Origin: Kalaharituber pfeilii
Lineage: Eukaryota > Ascomycota > Pezizomycetes > Pezizales > Pezizaceae
Direction of reading: 5' to 3'
Assembly: GCA_015179045.1 (NCBI GenBank)
Contig: WHUZ01000005.1
Coordinates: 1,116,001 to 1,180,000, forward strand
DNA length: 64,000 bases
The notes under the pieces are model-generated. The model was not told the DNA's origin and did not search any database. It saw nothing but the letters and a program-made list of their open reading frames with translations. How positions within the stretch are numbered: position 1 is the first letter of the stretch; each line of letters begins with the position of its first letter. Both the position numbers and the translations under genes were made by a program. Positions 46,050-58,076 of the stretch are shown in pieces.

Positions 46050-47900
46050 TCACAACTCCACTAAAATCTCAAAGGAACAGAATAACAGTTCATCCAAAAT
46101 ACCTTTGACGATACAACCACCCGAGAGGTATAATCCCACAAAATCCTGGGATCGCCATAGCCATCTCCACCCCATAAATAACACAACAAGTTCAAGCAAT
46201 AATTTAGTGCATCCCGCAATTATTGTGCAAAACACGAACCCGCAAACAATATGAAATACCATTTGTGCTCAGACCAACCATGATAATCGTCAACCATCTT
46301 CGCAACCTCCCCCACTATATCCAGAATAGTAAAAACCTACGTGACACTTATTAAGGTAGACAATATACAGTAGAGGAAAAGGGGGGCCCGATTCTACGTT
46401 TGCTGCATGTAGATCGACCCTCAGGCGACCATTCACTAGCTACAATGTTTGGCTAACGGTTGAATGACTAATTCAAAATTCATATACTAGGTTTGTTTCA
46501 ATGTAGCTGAAGTATTCACTTAGTAGATTCAGTCAGTATAGAATATCACTGGACATTGAGTGTCAGGAAAATCACCACTGAGGTATTGCACTGATGTAAG
46601 TACAGATTAAATACTCACCTAAATGGATTGTTTGTTAAGTATTTTGTCAGCAATAAACTGGTTTGTCCCCCGGATTCCATTTAATATGGGGACAGTCAAA
46701 TCTGCAAATACCGCTATTGAAAGACGTTACAGTGGATATAACCACATGTTATCCATTGTAAATGAGCCTCAAGCTATTGGAAAAAACACAAATGCTTTGC
46801 ACTAAGCTACCATTAGGTAATTACTGCCCAATCGTCAAATCGGACCCCCCCCTTTTTCCTCTACAGTACTCGGGGGTAAGGGTAAGTCTTCAGAAGCGCA
46901 TACAATGTGACAGGGATAGTGCTAGGATAGAGTTGACCTGTTGGTTATGTAATACTTGTTATTCTACACGTATTTTCTGTAGTTTCCTACACGCTTCACA
47001 GAGTAACACGCTTTAATTCTTTGTTTTTCAACCAACTTACAATACTCCATTTCCCAGTCACAGCCTCGAATCACCTGCTGAAGCCTGCATACAATATCAA
47101 AATGAAAAGTTCAGTCATGAGATTCACAATCGAGAAACTACTCAAGTTCAGCAGGTCAGAATTATTATTGTACGCGATGAATGCACAAACAAGGTGGAAA
47201 ACCTCAGGAAGAGTGGGATAAAATAACAAAAGAACAGGTCCTATCATTAGTTAGAAGTGCGCCAGATTAGCTTTGCTGTTATGGCTGTTGGGTGATAATT
47301 ATGCAACAATTTATTGACTTGTATGCAGTTAAAATTACGTGTGTCGTATTTTTGTGTGTAAAACCCATACAATTGTTCTGAAGACTTTTCGACAAAAAGT
47401 CAACCTACTTCACTTTTGACCCCCGGTCAGGTGGCGCACATTATGCATGCATAGCGCTTCTGAGTATTTTCCCCTACCCCCGAGTACATATCTCCCACTA
47501 CCAGTCTACTCAATAGCAACACTTCAGATACCGCACTATGATTGAAAATGCTGTGATAACCCAACATACTTTTCCTTTGAAAAATCCCAAACCCCATTAT
47601 GACCCCAATAGCTAAATACAACATGGTCCCTACGCCGTCGGAAACTAAGGTGGAAAACAAGGCTCCCACAAGAATCAAGAAAGTCAAAATGTGTGCCACA
47701 AATAACACCAGATGGTTCAGGTCCTGGTTTAAGGTCAACAGAATCCGACTCCACCAAGGTGACTTGACCCAAGTGAACGGCTGGGAGACCGACTTCCCCT
47801 CCGATTTCCAAATGCGAACGCACAATCCTCCTAGAAATTCTTTAAAAGAGATTAGAACTTGCGTGCACTCATTAACACTATTGCCACCTATTCATTGATA
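46050..47900 (-). pseudogene. Membrane-protein gene relic split by a transposon
   Basis: Two minus-strand coding-like parts lie on either side of a transposon. The upstream part (about 47895-47427) reads VNECTQVLISFKEFLGG, then SPWWSRILLTLNQDLNHLVL, then hydrophobic segments FVAHILTFLILVGALFSTLV and GVGTMLYLAIGVIMGFGIFQ. The downstream part (about 46310-46050) reads HGWSEHKWYFIL in one frame and GFVFCTIIAGCTKLLLEL then WRSQDFVGLYLSGGCIVKGI in the next, so it needs a frame change. Between them sits the inverted-repeat element at 46368-46868. At least three membrane segments are apparent. Family not recognised. Whether the two parts were ever one gene is inference from strand, order and membrane character. 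Confidence 0.4.
46368..46868. mobile_element. About 500-bp pogo-like element containing a MITE fragment
   Basis: Left end ACAGTAGAGGAAAAGGGGGG then CCCGATT; the right end reversed reads ACTGTAGAGGAAAAAGGGGG then GTCCGATT. A fragment of MITE family 1 (about 46646-46716, minus orientation, ending AATACCGCTATT) lies inside it, so at least two insertion events happened here. Confidence 0.6.
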
Positions 47901-48099
47901 GAGAGCCGAGGAGGCCCGGTCCTGGTTCGAGACTGACCCGGTCCTGCTGGGGAAGGGCAGCCATATATATAAATTAATACCATGCTAATTAGTACTGTGG
48001 GAGAGTTTCTTCAACAAGAGAAAACTTCTGTTTTGCCAGTGTAGGTTGATGGGAGCAGAACCTCCGTCCTGCTCCTTCTCACAAATATACAGGATACAA

Positions 48100-48187
48100 C
48101 CCCCCCGTGCTCATCTCAACCCCCCCGTGCTCATCTCAACCCCCCAGTGCTCATCTCAACCCCCCAGTGCTCATCTCAACCCCCCTC
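48100..48187. repeat. 20-bp minisatellite, about four copies
   Basis: Unit CCCCCCGTGCTCATCTCAAC or CCCCCAGTGCTCATCTCAAC, the two variants each present twice in adjacent pairs. No coding role seen. Confidence 0.85.
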
Positions 48188-48930
48188 CAGTAACAGCGTA
48201 CACCGCCACAGTACCATACGTTGACCAAGAAATAAAATAAGCTAAACTGACCTTGGTATCCCAATAGAGCAGCGAATGTAGCGAGTTACTGTAAGTGGTA
48301 TTCTGGTTTGAGACTGGTAGAGTCATGTGAAGAGACAGACTGGCGTAGCCTAATGAAAATCGATAACAGAGTTCAGAGGCTTAACTCGTCGAGCAAAGCG
48401 ATAATCGAAGGTAAGGAACGTTTCTTGAGGGCGAACAACAAGAACTAAGGGCGGGGACATCCATAGATATAGACATGAAACTTCCTACTTCAATAAATAA
48501 TTCCGACAATTGCATGAACAAGTTCAACTCCCAGCCCTCCACTACCCCCAGCCCTCCACTACCCCCAACCCTCCAGCACTCTCCACCCCTCCTTCCACTA
48601 CAATTTTCTACTCCTTTGTCCATTCCAGTCCTCCACCACTTCGTCCCTTTCAGCTCTGCACCCCTCGGTCAACTCGAGCTCTCTAGTCTAACCTTACCCC
48701 CATTAGGGTCCAAATTGGTTCATCAATCATGCCACGTCATATAATATTGGGGACCTGAGTGACCCCGCGCAGGGTTTATTCACCCCAATGACTGGCGCAA
48801 TTGATCGTAATACAAACTGAAAATCTAACGAACTTATTACCGTATCGGTCTTGGTGAAGTGCAGGCCGGGCTAGGAAACTGCAGGTAGTACGTTATGCGA
48901 AAATATCAAGCTACAAATATATCTACCAGT

Positions 48931-49130
48931 GTTACCATATTATTTCGAATTTTAGAACCTCCCGCTAGATGGTTGAAATCTACTGAACTCGGTTTGGCAT
49001 ACAGCAGGGGTAATGATGCTATACCTGAATGAAGCATGATACGAGGTCAAAGCAGAGTGAGATATATACGTTAGAGTCCTCACCTACACCTCATCCCTCT
49101 AGCGCCAGGTTCTAAAATTCAAAATGATAC
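48931..49130. mobile_element. About 200-bp foldback MITE
   Basis: Left arm contains GAATTTTAGAACCTCCCGCT then AGATGG; the right arm, reversed, contains GAATTTTAGAACCTGGCGCT then AGAGGG. Arms of about 40 bases surround about 120 bases of spacer. Outer boundaries are uncertain. Confidence 0.5.
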
Positions 49131-50676
49131 TGTAGGTGAGTCTTTCACATGCGATATCAGGAAGGAACTAGTATGAACCTGGGGTGAATGTGGCATTCAG
49201 CCCCTTTTGTTCACAGCTCAAGTTGAAGAATGAATAGGCACTGAATATGCAATTAAATGCAGTTGATTGGCAGTTTCAAAAAGGCACTTAATACTAGCAT
49301 ATTGCCGTTCACGACAATGAGCTGAGTGAGTTGGCGTACTCTGCATACTATGGATGTTTAGACAAAAGTCTTCGACCGGATATTGTCAAACATAAACATC
49401 GGTCGAAAAATCTACATGGCGAATCCCCATATAAACAAGTATTTGAAGGGGGGTCTGTAATTCTTAAGGAAATTCGGTTTGTACTCGCGGATACTCCTAG
49501 CGTATGCTTGACATACATACATGACCAAATATGTATTCAATCGTAGGATATAGCTTATACAACCAACAATCATACCTAACAATCCTGGTAGAAGGCTGTC
49601 ACTGTGAAGCACCAGTCTGAGGCTAACTCGACATATGATGCGGATACTTGCGCACTGGCAACCGGATACCAGTTCACAATTTACGTGTGAATGGCAAGTA
49701 TTTGGTGTAGGGAATATTCAGAGAGGGGAACTTCCATGTTCGATTACGCCGGGCATGACAATTTCTGGATTACTTCTAGTCTGAATACTTCCCTGCTCGG
49801 GAATGAGGCCCATTCTAAGAAGCATGCATGCCACGGATGTGTACCTGCCAAGGTAAGCAATTTTTTTTGCAGATCTTCGCACCTTTGCTACTTTAACAGT
49901 CATACATATTAATTCAGCTATCAATTTAACTCATTCTGGCACATTTTTCACCGTTGTAATATGCTTTCATATATGTCAATCGAGCCTATTCTGGGTCAAT
50001 ATCACCAGGGACTGCTAATTGAGCTAATTGTGTCTTACTCTTCGTTGTCAAGAACGTCAAGCCATACGTGCGCAATCTGTCATAGATTGTGCAGATTATT
50101 GAGTAGTCATGCCTGTCAACGTACTCGCAAATTAGCTTGTGCTACCCTATCCTTTGCCATCAAGGTTCACGTATTAATTCAGCTTATTCTATCAATATTT
50201 TGACGTATATCGTTGGAGTTATTATACCGAGATATTTCTACTTCGGGGCTTCGCATCTCTCTATTAGTGAAAATAAGCCGTGCTCCTGTCATAGCTCTTT
50301 CTTTTTCGGTTTGCCTATATAAAATCAATTTCTATTCTGTAACTACCGTTTATCATTTGTATGCGGTCTTTTTTTTTTTTTCCCCTTTTTTTCCCTTTCT
50401 ACGTTCAACGCCTATAATAGGCGGTAATTAAGATGAACCGGAACCATCACCCGCACGGGACCACCGCCGTTTCGGCAGGGAGCCAGCGACTGCGTAGCAG
50501 TCCCGCCTAGGGCAGGTACGAGACCCCAGCCGACGAGCCTTGTTCCATGGGTTTCAGAGGTTGAGATAGGGTACCTCGTTCCGAGATTGGGTGGAGCCCA
50601 CAGTTAGCGTAACTTAAGAAGGTCGGATGTGAGGGAAGTGAACTGGAGGGTGAGCAGGAGAAAAGAGGGAGAGATC

Positions 50677-50706
50677 TGTTCTCGTGCCCAGACTATTAAT
50701 TTCGGC
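50677..50706 (+). repeat. Recurrent motif, copy C
   Basis: TGTTCTCGTGCCCAGACTAT then TAATTTCGGC. Confidence 0.55.
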
Positions 50707-51033
50707 GGCTTAGCAGACGGTGTTTTTGCTATTATTTCTTGGCAGCACACCGTCTCTTAGGCTGGGTAAAGATAGCACTTTAAAATCCTTTTATTTTTAG
50801 TTTTCTAATTTATTTTTATAATGCAATTTTGATGTTTGTAGTGCCGTGGTTGCCATTGTGGTACTAACCAATTGGGGTGTAGCCATGAACGGTTGTGGCA
50901 GGGTCGTTGACTTCCTAATTTGGAAGTCGCAGGTTTCTTGTGAAAGGTGGGCATTTATGGGTCCAATCACTATACAATATCATCGGGTCCGCGCAGTGCA
51001 CGCTCGATGCCCTGGGAACACGGCGGGTGGGAA

Positions 51034-51062
51034 TGTTCTCGTGCCCAGACAATTATTTTTCT
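51034..51062 (+). repeat. Recurrent motif, copy D
   Basis: TGTTCTCGTGCCCAGACAAT then TATTTTTCT. Confidence 0.5.
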
Positions 51063-51999
51063 GCCTTCGCCGCCGTATACGGGGACATGAATATGAGTAT
51101 ATCCTCAACGAATCTCTACCTATCTCTACAATCTTTTGGGCGCCAGACCCAGTGAAGAAATATCCAACTCTGGCATCCCGTGAATTCAATATTTTTTTGA
51201 CACCACACTATCGTTTATCTGTTATATACGTACGGAACGAACGACAGGAGATGCTTAGTCCGTAGGTAAACCCCCATCTGCATTACGTACATATCCTCTC
51301 GTTCCATGATCACCGTTGCCTGACATCAGCCATAGGTAGTCGGTTGTGTTATCCCCGACTTGGCCCTGGTCCTGGTATATGCGGAGAGAAGCTTAAACTG
51401 TTCTTCCGCGCATTTATTTAAATTCGATGGCTATGCACGATCACAGGGTTAACGTGTATCCAACAATCAAGATATCATGATAGTTCGCATGTACGCTTCG
51501 ACATCGCCAGAGTGACATGCAAGAGTCAACTAGGGGGATAGAAGATATTTTCTGTAGGGAAGCTGGTAACGGTATGCTTCAGCTATAGACGAAGGCTTTT
51601 CTTCTTAGTGAGGTTTCGCCTCCACATCGCCTGGCCCTGTCTCGCTCCGTCAGCCGTCTTCTTCTCAAAATCTCCACGGAGCGCCTTCACCTCCACGCTC
51701 GTCCGTAACGCCAACTGCTCTCTCGCACCTCCGTCTCCAATCTCGAGTCAGATCTGTCTACTAACATCTTTGATTCTATACACTTGAGTGCCGTTTCTCG
51801 TTGGGGCTTGATGACTTGCCAGAAAAATCCAATTAGCGATGGTGGTAGGGAAGGGCTGCTCGGGTCCACCGGAAAAAAAGTTTTTTTTTTTTTTGAATAA
51901 TGTTCGGGTAGCTGGGAGGTTGGTGATTAGCAGTCGGCGCATATAGAATTCCCATATTGGGAGGCAAAGTGGATATCGGACAGGGGAAGGATCAAGAAT

Positions 52000-52680
52000 G
52001 CACATTGATCCCTTTGAGCCATTTTTACTCCGTACCATCCTCTTGAACATATGCATTCGGCCTATCTCCCCACTCCGACCAACAAAACTCCTCCAACTGC
52101 CGCGCTAATGCTGTTGTCATCCCAACTTTGCCCCATGACCTCGATGTCTGAGTCCCCCATATAGATGAGGGGTACGAAGTCGCATTCCTCGATAATTCAA
52201 GCTAATTCAAGATAAGGCCTCGGCCGTCAACCGTGAATGCTCTTGGGGCCCAATTTCGGTTGCTTAGCCACAGTGAACTGCGGAATAAGGAAGTTAGCAG
52301 GATGCAAATCAAATAGAATGGTTAGTGTAAAAAAGTTCGCATATCGCGCCAAATAGTTCTGGGCATTTGCTGAATTCATCTGCAAGTTTGAACCCAAATG
52401 CCCAATAAGGTATCCTTCATCTGTGGACATGAATAGTTCATGAATGGCACTTCTGCCAAATAACTTCTCAGACAGCACCCTTGAAAACTCCTGCTGTATC
52501 ATCGGCAGCCCATCTTTAGACAGTTATGCATGGTTTAGCCAAGTTAGAAACATATCACATTGTCTGGTGAAATAATCAATGAAGATATCATATTATTTAG
52601 GCTCATCCAATGGAAACTGCCAGTAGCTAATCGTCAATATCAATGATAAGGTTGGTTGAGTCATGGCTCTGAATCGTACA
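52000..52680 (-). pseudogene. RIP-like coding relic, family unknown
   Basis: A minus-strand frame starting near 52663 reads MTQPTLSLILTISYWQFPLD, meets a TAA after EPK, resumes YDIFIDYFTRQCDMFLTWLN, meets a second TAA, then is open through LSKDGLPMIQQEFSRVLSEK, FMSTDEGYLIGHLGSNLQMN and ANFFTLTILFDLHPANFLIP to a stop at 52227. Both stops are TAA where CAA (Gln) fits. Further downstream another segment, KVGMTTALARQLEEFCWSEW then GDRPNAYVQEDGTE, ends in TAA. CAA-to-TAA is the expected RIP product. The fold is not recognised. Confidence 0.4.
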
Positions 52681-52699
52681 AGTTCTCACGGAAGTGACT

Positions 52700-54055
52700 G
52701 GTGTTTGGCCCACGGTGAAAATATTCGACTAGATACTAAAAAGTATTTGCCTGCAGAACATGAAATTTTGAGTCGCCGTGAACTCTAGCTATTTTAGGCC
52801 GGAATTACTGTAGCAAAGATTTGAGTAGTCACTCTCATAACCGGAATCCCTTGATACTCGTTTGTACTGAATATAGATAGAGATGTCGAGCTTTCGTATC
52901 AAGCAATCTTCTGGCGCTGAAGCTCTCCGCGCAACTCCGTTTCACAATAATTTTCTAGTTATTGTACACTCAATCATTTATGATAAAGCTTGCCTCCATC
53001 CTTGGGGTATCCGCACGGTCCTGTCCTTAGTCAGTGTTTTCATTTGCCAGAAGGTATGTGAAACTTGGTCAACAGTGGGATAACGAAAGCCACTAGCCTG
53101 TGATGCAATCTCAGCCGGAGAGGAAATTTTAGGCGCCCTCATGTTCCTGAGTTATGATAATTGGCCTTGGTCCTATCCTTTGTACATGGTTTCATAACCC
53201 TGCCAGCTGCCAAGGCGATGACAGAATTCAAAGCTGCCACAAGCTCTGCTTGATAACCCTAAGTTCCAGAGGGTGCAGAGGTGGGCTCTTGCCGGCCCTC
53301 TTCTGCAGAAGAATTGGAAATAGCGAACACAAGGGGGGTAATTGGAGGAAGATTTGATTGGTAGCCGAAGTACTGTACTCCACCGATCCCATAATCCTCG
53401 TACTTCCAAAACCTGCTTGCATAGGCACTAGAGCACCAAGTACCAAAATGGTGGACAGGGAAAATACTGCAAGCTAAGATACCACTTCCCTGGTATCTCT
53501 CTCTCACGACCCAAGCTACCGCTCCTCTGGTATCTCGCATGACCCAAGCTACCGTGCCTCCCTCGCCATAGACATGCAGGGTGGATAACGACACAGACTT
53601 ACCTGAAGCATTCTGGACATGGGGGGCAGAACGCGGTTCAGAACTTGAAGGAGACGTTGCGATTTCTTTCGGCGATCCTACAGGGTCTTGTATGCTACAG
53701 CCATAGTGAACCGGACTAAAGAAAGTGCACCATAGTGAACCGGACTGGAGAAAGTGCACTTCTGAATGTGACGAAGCAGGCATGGAGGGTTGCTTGCATG
53801 GAGAGTGGGTGTGTGTGTGTGTGTGGGGGGGGGGGTGCACGTCAGTCACCCAAGGGCTATTGTGCACCGTAATGGGCTCTTGGCGTTTGCGCACGTGCAT
53901 ATCAGTGTGTCTGTGAGCTCGAGCACGGCACTGGTGCAGAGTCTTTTCGTAAGTGGCGAAACCACATTGCGCAAGAGAGCGTGGCCGCTGGCAACGCTAC
54001 CACAGACGGCCCCGAGACACAGTTCAGGCTCAGCGCGGGAGCTGGCGTGTATGTA
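52700..54055. other. Intergenic with a short tandem duplication
   Basis: At 53709-53765 a unit CATAGTGAACCGGACT...GAAAGTGCAC is present twice in tandem. A (TG)n/G-run lies at about 53811-53836. The 213-codon minus-strand frame 53259-53900 reads through these repeats and is not believed to be a gene. Confidence 0.4.
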
Positions 54056-54183
54056 TACAGGCGACCCTGGCTATAGTGTATACACATGCAAAGAAAGTTC
54101 CTCGCTATAGTGAACACTGGTTATGATATTGTGAAGAAAATCGGTCGGATTCTTGGCCTTCATTACAGCCAGGGTCACCTGTA
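54056..54183. mobile_element. 128-bp pogo-like MITE
   Basis: Starts TACAGGCGACCCTGGCTATA and ends, reversed, TACAGGTGACCCTGGCTGTA; the ends are TA-flanked inverted repeats of about 23 bases. A truncated, inverted relative lies at 35151-35238, and one possible solo end at about 36562-36582. Confidence 0.7.
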
Positions 54184-55830
54184 ATGCGGGTGCAAGGTGC
54201 ACGAACTTGCCCCGAGGTTAGGCACGCCAGCGGCACGTGCTGCTGGTCTGGCTGTGTGCAGCAGCATCGCTACTTCAGTGCTTAACCCACGAATAGGTGC
54301 CCAAGTTAGTAGATGCCGCATCTGGGCTTTCGAGACTAATTTCGCATACCATACTACCCTCCGTCCTAGTTTGGCCGCTCGCCCTCGTCCCGCTGCGGCT
54401 AAGCCGGGGTGATGCGTTAGCGATTGACCCGCCACACGCAGTTAAGCGCTTGAATTTAATTTGTCATGACCGGTTGACTCCAGTCACCCCTGTGCCGCCT
54501 GTTCGAAGGGTCCATGCCCTCGACGCGCCACGGCCCCATTTGTACACGTGGGCAGAATTCTACCTGGATCAGAACAGAGCGGAAGAAATGGCTAGTTCAA
54601 GCATCACTACTGTATAGCCCCTGGTCTTGTCTGCTCGCTCTCCACCGCACCGCACGGCACTCCACCGCACCGCATGACATGACACGATCGAGGGGCACTT
54701 GGCTTATCGCTTGTGTGCAAGAGTGCCCGCCCGCTTCTCCACTTTCCTCTACCGTGCAAGCTTCGCGCAGTCTGCAGACATTAATGCCGGCCCTCCCAAT
54801 AGCGCGCGACACTTGAGTGCATGCTGTATTGTAACGTCGGCTGCGAGTAGTCTGCGTATTGCTGGGGCTAGCGCCCTCTGGCCTTCAGCATCCGCATTCC
54901 CAGTATGCACCCGAGTACGTGCGACGCTTCGAGCGACACGGTGACTCGCCAACGCACTGCGCAGCCGTCCCACCGTCCACCGTCCAGCGTCCAGTGTCCA
55001 GCGTCCAGCGTCCAGCGTCCAGTGGCCAGCTGGATATCATACCTGCGGCAGGCCGCCGCGGCCGGGCCCTGGGGCAAGCGGCCCTGGCTGTCCCGCTAAC
55101 CCGGACCAGATAGCAAGCTGCGATGGTTCGCCTCCAAGGTCCCAAGCAGAGGATAGCCTGCAGCTGCAGCTGCAGCTGCGGGGCGAATTGCTGCTGGGTG
55201 GACGGGCAAGCATCAGGCAGCACTCTCTGCTGGCATCAAGCGCAATGGGGCAGGGCCGGCGGCGCGGAACCGCCAGCTCTGCGCACGAAGAGCATTGCAT
55301 AATCCCGAGGCTGGGGCTGGGGCCGGTGCCAGTCGTCATGGCAGACATGCCAGACATGCCCACATATCGAATCGACACTGGGCCTGACGTGCGTGCGAGC
55401 GGAACTGACACAAGCCCGCCAGCCCGGGCAGCCTGCCATCCGCTAGGACCAACGCTGCTCGAAATATCCACACAAGTCCGCGGCCAGCGCGGCCAGGATG
55501 GCCATCGGCCCCCCCCAGCGCTGCAGCGTGCTGCAGCATTGATTCTGCCACTACGTAATCTACCCCTCTCCCTATCTGTCCTGAGAGGATTGGCTGTTTT
55601 GTGGAAATTTGTATATAACTGCTGCTTGAATGCTTCTATCGCACCTGCTGACCAAGTCCTAGACTCAGCTTCGAGATACCTCCCAAGCTGGCACTATTTG
55701 CACTCACATCTGTGATAATCCTATATCCTTCACCGCCAGCAATATCAAGAACCCCGCCTAAAATATATATCAACTTAAGCCTACACAGCAGTCGAGCCTA
55801 CGGCCGTGCAATAGTTATCCCTATATTACA
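54184..55830. other. GC-rich, CpG-rich tract with a minisatellite
   Basis: About 1.4 kb is clearly richer in G+C than neighbours, and frames stay open on several frames of both strands simply for lack of stops. A short tandem repeat of GTCCAGC-type units lies at about 54969-55024. No frame shows a domain. The end (about 55560-55830) returns to AT-rich sequence and is likely the promoter of the methyltransferase at 55831. Confidence 0.45.
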
Positions 55831-57324
55831 ATGTCTGCAGCTGAAGCTCCTGTATACCTGATGGAAAGAGATTTAGCCGCCGCCCAGAGGTACCCACAAT
55901 TTCTCCTTTCGCACATATTTGTTTGCCTTACTTCCACTTCAAGCAATACCCTGGACCCCCCCTCCCCCCTCCCCCAATGAGGCATCAAGCTATAGCTTCG
56001 AGCGGAGTACTCCCTCATTGCTCGAGCCTCGCCTTATCATTTCCAAAGTACAACCGCCGCCATTTTCATAAGTACATGCCCGTCGGTATATGTACACCAC
56101 CCCCAACCAATGATGTTGGAATTTCATTGAAGCGTTACTCTTCTATAACTGAGCTGTACTTCTGGATGGGACAGGGCTAACCCGCAGCCTCGAATCGTAG
56201 GTTAAACGACCAACACGACTACATACAAAAACTGCTCGATGGACACTTCATTCACAAGGATATAAAGTTTGACACGCTCATACAAAAGCCCAAAAAGTCC
56301 AAACGGCGATCAGTTATAAGATCTCTGTTCTCCTTCGTAAAGCGGTCGCAGAAGGAGCAGAAATCTAAAACTCTTCCTGCCTTAAGAATTGCAGATTGCG
56401 CTTCAGGTACAGGGTGAGTACTACAACGCCCCAGTCATATTTTAAAGAATATCAATGCTTTTGCACTGCTTGTGGGAGTTGTCAATGGCTGACTTCATTT
56501 TCTTCCAGGATATGGCTCTCCCAGCTTTCCGCGGAGCTCAAGGAAAAAGGCTATACCGACGTACAGCTTGATGCTTGGGACATTAGCCATAACCCTGTTC
56601 CTGGGACACTAGCAGAAAACGTAAACTTGAGAGAGCATGACCTAACTAAGCCTTTCCCACCGGAGTGGCATAATTTTTACGATGTTGCCCATGTCAGGTT
56701 CATGAGTGCTTCTATGCCCAAGGAAAGCTGGCCGATTGCATATAAGAACGTGCTAGATATAGTTAGTAAGTAACTAAGAAGGCATACCGAGAAATCATGG
56801 CTAGGCTAATTCAATTCGCACACAGGACCTGGAGGTTATATACAGTGGGAGGAAACTTCTGTTGCATATTGCACATCCGCACCCTATAGTGACACCTGGA
56901 GGAAGGCTGTGGGTGCATTCACAGAGAACATGAACAAGAATGGCCGAGATCCATAGTACGTGAAATCGATACCGTGTGAACCTCGCTTACCAGTTGACAA
57001 ATGTGCTGACACGCGCTGTTCCCCTCTAGTTGTACTGATACTCTCGTGAAGCTGCCAGCAGCCAACAACCTTGAAGATATCAAGATAGAAACGGTACTGT
57101 TTGACTCAAAACCAGAGCACTGGGATAAGGCAAGCGAGCCACTTGTGCGAGGCATGATGGAAGGAGCAAGGATGCATGTCAAGACTGGTGGAACATTCGA
57201 AGACGTTCAGAATTTAGACGACATAAACCGGTGCTTTGAGATCCTTCAGGAGGAATTGAAAAAAGGATATCGCTTCAGCTACCCGTTTATAGTAACTTTA
57301 GGGAGGAAGCCGTTGCGTTCATAA
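55831..57324 (+). CDS. LaeA-like SAM-dependent methyltransferase, five exons (first copy)
   Basis: Exons 55831-55889, 56201-56413, 56509-56765, 56826-56955 and 57030-57324 give 317 residues, with GT-AG introns and consistent phases; the first intron (311 bases) is unusually long for this window. After a helical start comes a Lys/Arg-rich linker (QKPKKSKRRSVIRS), then motif I LRIADCASGTGIWL, an acidic-loop motif (QLDAWDIS), DVAHVRFMSASMP, PGGYIQWEE in the core and YPFIVTLGRKP at the end. This is the layout of the fungal LaeA/UMTA class of methyltransferases linked to secondary-metabolite control and tailoring. The DCASGTG form of motif I resembles the DVATGTG variant of this class. Both splice junctions around motif I and PGGY reconstruct conserved text, which strongly supports the model. 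The substrate is unknown. Confidence 0.93.
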
Positions 57325-58076
57325 GTAGCCTGGGCTTGGGCTATCTACACGGGAAGCAGAACATGCATTAAAAGGAAAGGCGTCCATTAGGGTTGGGTTA
57401 ATCTAAAATATTTCTATGTGAATTGGAATTTGCAGCCAACGGATGTATATAGTTATCTAGCATTGTCGCTCTGTTAAATTGGATTTATATGATGCATCGC
57501 TCTAATCAAGTCTTCCAAGGCTATAGAGGGACTTCGTGTAGCTAAGTAGCTACCACTGAGCTGTTTTGAGGTGCTTATGTTACATAGATAGTCATGGGGG
57601 ATCAAGGATGCAGAGCTGCATAGTATGGACTGTAAGGTTACATATTGCCTAATGAATTGTGAAGTAGCCTGGGGTATGGACTGCCTGTCGGGGGTGATAG
57701 CCTACTGGCCATCACAACCGCTCGACTTACCGGACGTTTGGAGCTGGGTTTGGCCGTTCTCATACATCTTGCTTGATGGCCATTGCCAGGGAGTTCGATC
57801 AGCTGAGGACCTATTGGCCCTTTTAGACGCGTCCCACATTTCCTCATGGCCATCATGTGGCCTTACGAGGGCCATGTTTCCACCCAGCCCAGGCCATTCT
57901 CGCATCATGCTTTCTTACGCCATTGGGATTCGAATTATATATTGCTGCCATAAGTGAGCATGAAAACCCACAGTAGGCCTTGTCACTCAAGTCACTTTGT
58001 ACTAAACATAACACTATACATATAACTTCAGCGTCACATACCTACGAGTAATCCTTACCTCTAATCGTCCGTTGCG
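57325..58076. other. Intergenic between same-strand genes
   Basis: 3' flank of the methyltransferase, then sequence at 57625-57957 open on both strands with no domain content, then an AT-rich leader into the ATG at 58077. Confidence 0.35.

Larger units (their letters stand above)
49131..51999. other. Gene-poor tract with two copies of the recurrent motif
   Basis: Recurrent-motif copies at 50677-50706 (CTCGTGCCCAGACTATT) and 51034-51062 (CTCGTGCCCAGACAATT). The first is followed by a hairpin AGACGGTGT/ACACCGTCT. No gene could be supported; T-runs at about 50369-50395. Confidence 0.4.

Noticed and set aside
48100..48187. Tandem repeats considered as a CRISPR array
   Set aside because: Units are directly adjacent without spacers; this is a minisatellite in a eukaryotic genome.
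53259..53900. A 213-codon minus-strand frame
   Set aside because: It reads through a (TG)n tract and a tandem duplication (His-Thr run and repeated block), so it is repeat-driven.
54175..55715. Many overlapping frames over 100 codons on both strands
   Set aside because: GC-rich DNA lacks stop codons by chance; no frame shows a conserved motif, signal peptide or splice structure.
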